Assembly: GCF_025463825.1 (NCBI RefSeq)
Contig: NZ_JAODBG010000107.1
Span: 1-32,144, forward strand
Length of the DNA: 32,144 nucleotides
Reading direction: 5' to 3'
Source of the DNA: Cryobacterium sp.
GTDB lineage: Bacteria; Actinomycetota; Actinomycetes; Actinomycetales; Microbacteriaceae
In this document: positions 7,236-13,851 of the stretch, piece after piece
Numbering within the stretch: position 1 is the stretch's first letter
Layout of the letters: every line of letters begins with the position of its first letter
Made by a program: the position numbers and the translations under genes
The notes under the pieces: generated by a model
Told to the model about the DNA's origin: nothing
Databases searched by the model: none
What the model saw: only the letters and a program-made list of their open reading frames with translations

Positions 7236-7251
7236 TCGAACATGTGTTCGA
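7236..7251. promoter_or_regulatory. LexA (SOS) box upstream of the radical SAM gene
   Basis: TCGAACATGTGTTCGA is a perfect 16-bp palindrome that matches the Gram-positive/actinobacterial LexA consensus (GAAC-n4-GTTC with TC/GA flanks). It ends 8 bases before the ATG at 7260, a position that would block transcription until DNA damage inactivates LexA. The match and position are seen; regulation is inferred. Confidence 0.85.
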
Positions 7252-7259
7252 CTTGACGC

Positions 7260-9401
7260 ATGCGCTGGAGTGGACAGGAACTGACAACCGAGCAGGCCGG
7301 GGCGCTCCCGGGACTGGCACGGCTGAACAACCTCGTGCGCAGCGTGCGCACCCCCGAGTTCGACGGCATCACCTTCCACGAGGTACTCGCCAAGTCAGCC
7401 CTCAACCGGGTGCCCGGCCAAAGCGCCATGCCCTTCGGCTGGACCATCAACCCCTACCGGGGCTGCTCCCATGCGTGCACCTACTGCCTGAGCCCGGAAA
7501 CCCTCATCCTGATGGCGGACGGCCGGCAGAAGCCGCTCTGGGAAGTGCGTGTAGGCGAGGCCATCATCGGTACCCGCACCGAGGGCGTCTACCGACGTTA
7601 TATAGAGACCACCGTTCTCGCCGCCTGGAACACCCGCAAGCGCGGCTATCGGATCACCCTCGGCGACGGCACCGAGATCGTCGCCAGCGGCGACCACCGC
7701 TTCCTTACTGAGCGTGGCTGGAAGTACGTCACCGGCGCCATGAGCGGCGCGGACCAGCGTCCCTACCTGACGCCGAACAACAAGCTGACTGGTTTCGGAC
7801 TCAACGGGCTGACGGAAACTACGCAGCCCCAATACTTCAAACCCGACTACCGCCGCGGGTATCTCACCGGAATGATCCGAGGCGACGGGATGATGATCTC
7901 CCGGGATTACCCAAGGCGATCCGGTGGCGGAAGTAAAGTGCGGTTGTTCAGGCTTGCGCTGGCCGATGTGGAAGCCCTCAACCGGTCGCGCCTATTTCTT
8001 GAGCAGGAGGGTGTGCTGACGCAGACTCGCCCGTTCGCTGTAGCTTCCGGAACCCGACGGGCCATGGCCTCGATCTATTCGGGCAAGGCTGCCAACTACG
8101 AACGGATCACAAAACTCATCCAATGGCCTGAAGCACCCGACGCCGATTGGCATGCGGGCTATCTCTCCGGGGTCTTCGACGCGGAGGGATCGTGCTCCCA
8201 AGGGGTACTGCGCATCAGCAACATGAACGTTGAAATCCTTGACAACATTCAGACGTCTATGGCGGCTTTGGGTATCGACCATGTGCTGGAAGCGGCGAGG
8301 CGGAATGGGGTTCGCTGTGTTCGAGTCACCGGTGGCCTTCCGATGCGATCGCGGTTCTTCAACTTGGTGGGCCCAGCCATCGACCGCAAGCTGTCCATCG
8401 CGGGCCGCGCCGTGAAGTCCGACGCCAAGCTGCAAATCGTCTCCATCGAAGACCTCGGCGCCACCATGGACATGATCGACATCACCACCGGCACCGGGGA
8501 CTTCGTCGCCAACGGCGTTGTCAGTCACAATTGCTTTGCCCGCCCCACCCACAACTACCTCGACCTCGACGCCGGCAAGGACTTCGACAACGAGATCATC
8601 GTCAAGGTCAACGTCGCCGAGATCCTCCGCAAAGAACTCGCCAAGCCCACCTGGGGCAAGCATCCGGTGGCGCTCGGCACCAACACCGACCCGTACCAGC
8701 GCGCCGAGGGCCGCTACCGGTTGATGCCCGGCATCATCGCCGCGCTCGCCGACTCCGGCACCCCGTTCTCGATCCTCACCAAAGGCACCCTGCTGCGCCG
8801 CGACCTCGACCTGCTCCGGGAGGCCAGCCGCCAGGTACCCGTCGACCTGGCCATGTCCATCGCCATCTACGACGACGAGCTGCAGCAGGCCGTCGAACCG
8901 GGCACCCCGTCCACCAAGGCCCGGCTCGCCACGGTCAGCGCCATCCGCAACCTCGGCATGGACTGCTCGGTGTTCCTGATGCCGATCCTCCCGTTCCTCA
9001 CCGACACCCGCGCACACCTCGACGAGGCCATGCGCCAAGCCAAGGCCGCCGGCGCTACCGGGGTTCTCTACAGCGCGCTCTACCTCAAGCCCGGGGTCAA
9101 GGAGTGGTACTTCCAGTGGCTCGAGCGTGACCACCCCGAGCTGCTGCCCCGCTATCGGGAGATGTTCAAACGCGGCAGCTACGCCCCCAAGGAGTACCGC
9201 CAGTGGCTGGCCGGCCGCATCCAGCCGCTGATGCGCGCGCACGGCCTCAGCCACCGCCGCGAAGACCCCGCCACCGGCGGCATCCTCTCGACCGCCCTCA
9301 CCGGCGCGCCCGTCGGCCCCACCACCGGGGCGGATGGGCCGCCCGCCGGCTCCCTGATCGCAGCCGAACTGCCCCCCGAAATCTCGCCCACCCTGTTTTG
9401 A
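7260..9401 (+). CDS. Rv2578c-family radical SAM protein containing an intein
   Basis: The 713-residue precursor has exteins of 364 residues, the size of Rv2578c-type proteins. The N-extein has the radical SAM iron-sulfur motif CSHACTY followed by a cysteine (C69, C73, third Cys), and the C-extein goes on with FARPTHNYLDLDAGKDFD. The family is related by annotation to spore photoproduct lyase-like enzymes, and its reaction is not established to my knowledge. The intein occupies residues 76-424 and splits the motif right before the third cluster cysteine, which is also the +1 splice nucleophile (C425). The start MRWSGQEL resembles the known family N-terminus. The ribosome site is weak. A perfect LexA box lies 8 bases upstream, so a DNA-damage role is likely. 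That role is inference. Confidence 0.93.
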   Translation: MRWSGQELTTEQAGALPGLARLNNLVRSVRTPEFDGITFHEVLAKSALNRVPGQSAMPFGWTINPYRGCSHACTYCLSPETLILMADGRQKPLWEVRVGEAIIGTRTEGVYRRYIETTVLAAWNTRKRGYRITLGDGTEIVASGDHRFLTERGWKYVTGAMSGADQRPYLTPNNKLTGFGLNGLTETTQPQYFKPDYRRGYLTGMIRGDGMMISRDYPRRSGGGSKVRLFRLALADVEALNRSRLFLEQEGVLTQTRPFAVASGTRRAMASIYSGKAANYERITKLIQWPEAPDADWHAGYLSGVFDAEGSCSQGVLRISNMNVEILDNIQTSMAALGIDHVLEAARRNGVRCVRVTGGLPMRSRFFNLVGPAIDRKLSIAGRAVKSDAKLQIVSIEDLGATMDMIDITTGTGDFVANGVVSHNCFARPTHNYLDLDAGKDFDNEIIVKVNVAEILRKELAKPTWGKHPVALGTNTDPYQRAEGRYRLMPGIIAALADSGTPFSILTKGTLLRRDLDLLREASRQVPVDLAMSIAIYDDELQQAVEPGTPSTKARLATVSAIRNLGMDCSVFLMPILPFLTDTRAHLDEAMRQAKAAGATGVLYSALYLKPGVKEWYFQWLERDHPELLPRYREMFKRGSYAPKEYRQWLAGRIQPLMRAHGLSHRREDPATGGILSTALTGAPVGPTTGADGPPAGSLIAAELPPEISPTLF
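7485..8531 (+). mobile_element. LAGLIDADG intein (349 aa) inside the radical SAM gene
   Basis: The element is in frame and begins at Cys76 (CLSPETLILMADG, block A). It has a block B-like stretch ASGDHRFLTERGW with H146, two LAGLIDADG motifs GYLTGMIRGDG (200-210) and GYLSGVFDAEG (300-310) about 100 residues apart, and ends VVSHN (H423, N424) before C425. All splice residues are present. The endonuclease keeps both acidic motif residues (D209, E309), so it may still be able to home. Base composition and codon use are visibly more AT-rich than the exteins (for example the run near 7600 and the 7870-8350 stretch), which supports later transfer. Confidence 0.95.
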
Positions 9402-9545
9402 GTTGCCCGACCTTGCGCGGCCCCGGCGCGAGCGCCACCGCCCCGCCTGACCATTCCCTCCACCCGCGCTGAAGACTACCTGACCCCCACCCGGGTGATC
9501 GCCGAATCCCGCACACCTGAGATAATCGGAGGCGGAGAGGGCGCA

Positions 9546-10928
9546 ATGTCACTTGGGTTACCTGGGCACCTGGTTGAGGCAACACTGAGCCGAGCCCTGG
9601 CCCGCGCATCCCACTGGTTCGGCGTCATCTGCCTGGCCGGCGCGCTCGCCTCGGTGCTCGCGCTGAGCATGGCCCCGGTCACTGACCGGCTGCTGGCCAC
9701 CATCGCCGCGATCGTCGGCATGGGCGCCCTGCTCGCCGTCCTCGCCAAGTGGCGCACGGTGCCGCTCACTATCGCCTACCTGGTGCTCGGCGCCGCCTGC
9801 ACCTACCTGTTCACCGGCGCGGTGCTGGGCATGCCCGGTGTGTTCTCCTCGTCAGACCTGTTCCTCATCTCCCTGCCCAAGATGGCCCTGATCATGGTCG
9901 GCGGCGCCGGCTCCGGCGCTCTCGTCGGCGTGCTCTGGAGCACGGTCGGCTTCCTGTTCGCGGAGGTCGCCGCCACCCTCGCCGTGTCGCAGACCCCGGT
10001 GCCCGACCGGCCCGACGTGTTCACCATCGTCACCTACCTGATGCTGGTGGGTGTGATGCTGCTCGACGGCCTTACCCGCCGCACCGGTCGCGCCGCGCAG
10101 CCGGCCATCCACCGGGCCGTGCAGGACGACGAGGCCCGCACCCTCCGGCACGACTTCGACGTGCGCGCGATCGCGCTGATGCACGACACCACCCTCAACC
10201 AGCTCGTGTCGGTGGCCCGCGCCAAGCCCGGCCCGCTCAGCCGCGGCCTCGAGGCCGGCATCCGGGAGACCCTGCACACCCTCGCCGACCGGGACTGGCT
10301 CACCCACGTCGACGAGCGCACCGCGGCGGCGCCCGCCGGCAGCGACGGATGGCTGGCCAGCGCCGTGTACCGAGCCATCGACCGCAGCCGGGACCGCGGC
10401 CTCGTCGTCGACATCACCGGCGAGAAGGATGCCCTCGGGCGCCTCGACGCCGAACAGGACCGCGAGCTCGGCCTCGCCGTGCAGCAATGCCTCGTGAACG
10501 TGCTGCAGCACGCCGGCATCGCCGCCGCCGAAGTGGTCATCGACGCCGACGACGAGAACGTGTCGGTGATGGTGCTCGACGCCGGCAGCGGTTTCATGGA
10601 AGCCGAAACCGGCAACGACCGGCTGGGCCTGCGCCAGTCGGTGCGCAAACGCATCGAACGCCTCGGCGGCACCGTCGTGATCTGGTCCCGCCCCGGCGCC
10701 GGCACCTCCGTGCTGCTCACCCTCCCCGCCCCCGTTCCCGCCCCCGTTCCCGCCACCCTCTCCGCCGACTTGCCCCCCTCCGGACCACTTGCCCCGTCAC
10801 AGCAGGGCAACTCGTCCGCAACCGGGCAACTCGCGAATGCCCCCGCACCCACCCCCACCCCCGCGCCGGCCGCTCCCGCACCAACACCGGCACTCGCGGA
10901 CACTCCTGCCGATCAGGCCACCCCGTGA
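9546..10928 (+). CDS. Membrane sensor with histidine-kinase-like ATPase domain
   Basis: The protein is 460 residues from the ATG at 9546, which follows a good purine-rich site (GGAGAGG). Five to six membrane helices fill residues 22-175. A soluble part follows with LMHDTTLNQL (H213), in the place of the NarL-type phospho-acceptor helix. The ATP site has N-box QCLVNVLQHA (N318), G1 LDAGSGF (345-350) and G2-like PGAGTSV (383-389). The last 60 residues are a Pro/Ala-rich tail. It therefore looks able to bind ATP and perhaps to phosphorylate. Its stop overlaps the next gene's GTG by 4 bases, so the two are co-translated. The likely partner regulator lies at 13201, after tdk. Confidence 0.85.
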   Translation: MSLGLPGHLVEATLSRALARASHWFGVICLAGALASVLALSMAPVTDRLLATIAAIVGMGALLAVLAKWRTVPLTIAYLVLGAACTYLFTGAVLGMPGVFSSSDLFLISLPKMALIMVGGAGSGALVGVLWSTVGFLFAEVAATLAVSQTPVPDRPDVFTIVTYLMLVGVMLLDGLTRRTGRAAQPAIHRAVQDDEARTLRHDFDVRAIALMHDTTLNQLVSVARAKPGPLSRGLEAGIRETLHTLADRDWLTHVDERTAAAPAGSDGWLASAVYRAIDRSRDRGLVVDITGEKDALGRLDAEQDRELGLAVQQCLVNVLQHAGIAAAEVVIDADDENVSVMVLDAGSGFMEAETGNDRLGLRQSVRKRIERLGGTVVIWSRPGAGTSVLLTLPAPVPAPVPATLSADLPPSGPLAPSQQGNSSATGQLANAPAPTPTPAPAAPAPTPALADTPADQATP

Positions 10929-12301
10929 CCCGCCGCAGCCCCACCCAGCAGCGCCTCGACCCGCTGGGCACCCTCGCCGCGTGGCCGCTGGCCCCCGCCA
11001 TCGGCGCGGTCGTGCTCTGTTACTCGGTGATCGCCACCGTCCTGCAGTCCGACCAGGTGCACACCCCCCTCCTGGCCACCCTCGCCGTGATCGCCATGGC
11101 CTCCGCCGCCGCGACCTTGGTCATCGCCACCCGCCCGGCGCACTCCCCGTTCGGCGCCCGGATGCACCTGGTCATGGTCAGCCTCGCCGTGCTCGGCTAC
11201 CTCCTCGAAACGGCCAGCCGCTGGGGCGGCAACCAGGTCGTGCAAGACGACTTCGGCCCCATCGGCGTCGGCCTGCTGCTTCTCGCCCTGGCACCCTACC
11301 GGCCCTGGCGGGAGATCGCCCTCTCCGGCGCCATCGCCAGCGTCATCGCCATCGCCATCACCCTTCCGCAGTCCGGCAGCTACCGCACCGACGTGCCCGC
11401 CGCGGTGTACGCGATCGTCGCGGTCACCCAGATCCTGGCGCCGGCCGCGGCCGGCGCCGCGTATTCCCGCCGCATCGTCAGGTCCATCAAGCTCTATCAA
11501 ACGGATGCCCGCCGCGCCATCGTCGCCCGCACCGAGGAGGCCCGCGGCCAGCTGGCCCGCGCCGTGGTGGAGCAGCAGGTCACCGCCCTGAAGTCCGGCG
11601 TGATCCCGTTCCTCACCGATCTGCTCGACACGGGCACCGTCACCGCCCTCGACATCGCCCAGGCCGGCCAGCTCGCCGCGGACGTGCGCCGCACCCTCGT
11701 GGCCGAAGTCGACCGCACCTGGCTGGACTCGGTCGTCGCTCGGGAACGCGCCGCCCTGGCCGAACGCGGCACCCCCGGCCTGCTCGTCGTCGCCGACCCG
11801 GAGCACCGGGCCACCGTCTTCGCCGCCGAACAACGCGCCGCCACCGCGGCGCTGCTCGGCGCCCTCTGCGCCGCCACCGGTTTCGACCCGCACAGCCTGG
11901 TCGTGCAGATCACGGGCACCCCCCGCCGCACCCAGACCCGCACCCAGCCCGGCACCCCGACGAACCCCCGCGCCGCCGCCATCCGCCCCGACCTCGGCCA
12001 GAGCCCCCGCGGCCTCCGCGCCGGCCTTCCCGCCGCGGCCCCGGCGCACATCGACACCATCACCATCCAGGCCGCCCTGGACCTGCCGCCCCGCAAGGTG
12101 CGCGCGCTGCTGCGGCCCTACCTCGGCGTGATCCGGGTGGTGTTCGGCGCCGTGCGGGTCACCGTGCGCCGGCCTTCGCTCACCATCGAACTCGACGGCG
12201 TGCGCCCTGTCGACCCGGCCGCCGACACCCTGCCCGCCACCGCGACCCCGGCCACCCCGCTCGGGGTGCGCGCGCAGCGCCCTCCCCGCCAAGTACGCTG
12301 A
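10925..12301 (+). CDS. Membrane protein with degenerate kinase-like cytoplasmic part
   Basis: The 458-residue protein starts at GTG 10925 inside the previous gene's stop codon. About six membrane helices (residues 22-180) are followed by a helical segment (190-265) and a region that has the layout of a kinase catalytic half but lacks an N-box, a DxGxG and the glycine-rich lid. No phospho-acceptor histidine motif is seen. The part PFLTDLLDTGTVTALDIAQ to LLVVADPEH (229-294) lines up by eye with residues 721-783 of the fused sensor at 13848. An Arg/Pro-rich insert lies at about 331-370. It is probably a non-catalytic partner of the upstream protein. The function is inferred. Confidence 0.7.
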   Translation: MTRRSPTQQRLDPLGTLAAWPLAPAIGAVVLCYSVIATVLQSDQVHTPLLATLAVIAMASAAATLVIATRPAHSPFGARMHLVMVSLAVLGYLLETASRWGGNQVVQDDFGPIGVGLLLLALAPYRPWREIALSGAIASVIAIAITLPQSGSYRTDVPAAVYAIVAVTQILAPAAAGAAYSRRIVRSIKLYQTDARRAIVARTEEARGQLARAVVEQQVTALKSGVIPFLTDLLDTGTVTALDIAQAGQLAADVRRTLVAEVDRTWLDSVVARERAALAERGTPGLLVVADPEHRATVFAAEQRAATAALLGALCAATGFDPHSLVVQITGTPRRTQTRTQPGTPTNPRAAAIRPDLGQSPRGLRAGLPAAAPAHIDTITIQAALDLPPRKVRALLRPYLGVIRVVFGAVRVTVRRPSLTIELDGVRPVDPAADTLPATATPATPLGVRAQRPPRQVR

Positions 12302-12350
12302 ATCCGGCAGCAGCAGGCGCCACACGAACGCAGAGGCGGTACCGGCGGTA

Positions 12351-12986
12351 ATGGCGAAACTGTATTTTCGATACGGCGCGATGAACAGCGGCAAGAGCAC
12401 GTCCATGCTCCAGGCCGCCTACAACTATGAGGAGCGCGGCCACCGGGTGCTGCTGGCCAAACCGTCCATCGACACCAAGGGCGACCGCGGCATCCTCTCC
12501 CGCCTGGGCGTCACCCGCGGCGTCGACTTCCTGCTCATCCCCGAGGCGGATGCGTACGCCCTGTTCCAGGAGCACCGCGCCGACACCCTCGCCGGGAGCG
12601 GCCTGGACGTCAGCGCCCTCCTCGTCGACGAGGCCCAGTTCCTCACCGAAACCCAGGTCGACGACCTGCTGCGCATCGCGATCATCGAGAACGTTCCGGT
12701 GCTGGCGTACGGCATCCGCACCGACTTTCAGACCGTCGCGTTCCCCGGCAGTCGCCGGCTGCTCGAGGTGGCGCACAGCCTGGAGGAGCTCAAGACCATC
12801 TGCCGCTGCGGCCGGAAGGCCGTGTTCAACGGCCGTCAGGTCAACGGGGTCTTCGTCTTCGACGGCGACCAGGTTGCCATCGACGGCGTCGAGGTGACCT
12901 ACGAGTCGCTCTGCGGCTCCTGCTACCTCGAGGAGAGCCACGGCGTGCTGAACAACCGTCGCCGCGGACCGGTGCAGCCGATATGA
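12351..12986 (+). CDS. tdk: Thymidine kinase
   Basis: The 211-residue type II thymidine kinase phosphorylates thymidine to dTMP in the salvage pathway. The Walker A motif GAMNSGKST is at residues 9-17, the Walker B-like LLVDEAQFL is near 90-98, and the lasso/zinc site has CRCG and CGSC pairs that form the structural Zn knuckle. Length and order fit the bacterial family. The ATG at 12351 has a GGCGG site close by. It lies between the two sensor genes and the response regulator, 49 bp after the former. No functional tie to the signalling genes is evident. Confidence 0.96.
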   Translation: MAKLYFRYGAMNSGKSTSMLQAAYNYEERGHRVLLAKPSIDTKGDRGILSRLGVTRGVDFLLIPEADAYALFQEHRADTLAGSGLDVSALLVDEAQFLTETQVDDLLRIAIIENVPVLAYGIRTDFQTVAFPGSRRLLEVAHSLEELKTICRCGRKAVFNGRQVNGVFVFDGDQVAIDGVEVTYESLCGSCYLEESHGVLNNRRRGPVQPI

Positions 12987-13013
12987 CCGGCGAAAGCCCG
13001 GCCCGGCGGAGCG

Positions 13014-13047
13014 GGGGCGCTCAATCGAGAACCGTCGAGAGCGCCCC
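13014..13047 (+). terminator. Possible hairpin terminator after tdk
   Basis: GGGGCGCT (13014-13021) pairs with AGCGCCCC (13040-13047) around an 18-base loop, 28 bases after the tdk stop. No T-run follows, so intrinsic termination is uncertain. A smaller hairpin, GGGCcgaaaGCCC-like, lies near 13098. Confidence 0.35.
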
Positions 13048-13200
13048 ACGCCAGCCCCCCGGCTGTTCCCCACACTCAGAGTAGGGAAGCGCCGACCGGG
13101 CCGAAAGCCCTTACTTATCAGGGCACCCACTCCGGGGGACAGGTGCCACCCACGCAGCACCCCCGTCCGCACTCCGACCAGCTCCATGAAAGAGCACCGC

Positions 13201-13851
13201 ATGCACCGCTACCGGGTCGCCCTGATCGACGATCATGAGATCGTGGCGCGCGGTTTCGCCGGGCTCTTCGCCACCATCCCCGACATCGAGGTGGTGGCCA
13301 CCGTCGCCACCGTCGCAGAGCTGCGGGCGCTGGTGCCCGGCGGCCGGGTCGACCTGGTCATCCTCGACCTGCGGCTCTCCGACGGCTCCACCGTCAGCGA
13401 CAACGTCGAGGGCCTGCGCGCCACCGGCGCCCAGGTGCTCGCGTTCACCGGCGGCGACGACGCCGTGCTGATGCGGGCGGCCGCGCGCGGCGGCGTGCTC
13501 GGCGTGGTGCGCAAGTCCGAACCCACCGAGGTGCTCCTCGACGCCGTGACCCGCGCGGCGGCGGGGGAGACCATCGCCTCCACCGAGTGGGCCGCGGCAC
13601 TGGATGGCGACCCAGACCTGGCCGACGCCGGCCTCAGCCCGCGCGAGCGGGAGGTGCTCTCCCTCTACGCCGCCGGCGCGAAGGCGCCGCTGGTGGCCTC
13701 GCACACGGGCCTGTCCGAGCTCACCGTCGTCGACTACATCCGCCGGGTGCGCTCCAAGTACGAAAAGGTCGGCCGGCCGGCGAACACCAAGATCGACCTC
13801 TACAAGCGGGCGCTGGAAGACGGCATCCTGCCCATCCCCGGCCGGTCATGA
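13201..13851 (+). CDS. LuxR/NarL-type response regulator
   Basis: The protein is 216 residues from the ATG at 13201, which has AAAGAG 6 bases upstream. An in-frame ATG at 13186 would add MKEHR. The N-terminal receiver has LIDDHE as the acidic pocket, the phospho-acceptor Asp in LVILDLRLSDGS, and K in VVRKSEPTE. The C-terminal part has LSPREREVLSLYAAGAK and the LuxR-type helix-turn-helix with TVVDYIRRVRSKYEKVGR, so it should bind DNA when phosphorylated. The stop overlaps the ATG of the fused sensor by 4 bases (ATGA), the usual layout of a two-component pair. It may also serve the sensors at 9546 and 10925. Confidence 0.92.
   Translation: MHRYRVALIDDHEIVARGFAGLFATIPDIEVVATVATVAELRALVPGGRVDLVILDLRLSDGSTVSDNVEGLRATGAQVLAFTGGDDAVLMRAAARGGVLGVVRKSEPTEVLLDAVTRAAAGETIASTEWAAALDGDPDLADAGLSPREREVLSLYAAGAKAPLVASHTGLSELTVVDYIRRVRSKYEKVGRPANTKIDLYKRALEDGILPIPGRS

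Noticed and set aside
7992-9254. Open frame opposite the intein-containing radical SAM gene
   Set aside because: It spans both intein and extein without change in character, as a shadow would; no motifs or ribosome site.
9749-10924. Upstream extension of the second sensor gene in the same frame
   Set aside because: The stretch before 10925 is Arg/Pro/His-rich shadow of the first sensor gene; protein-like sequence begins only at the GTG overlap.
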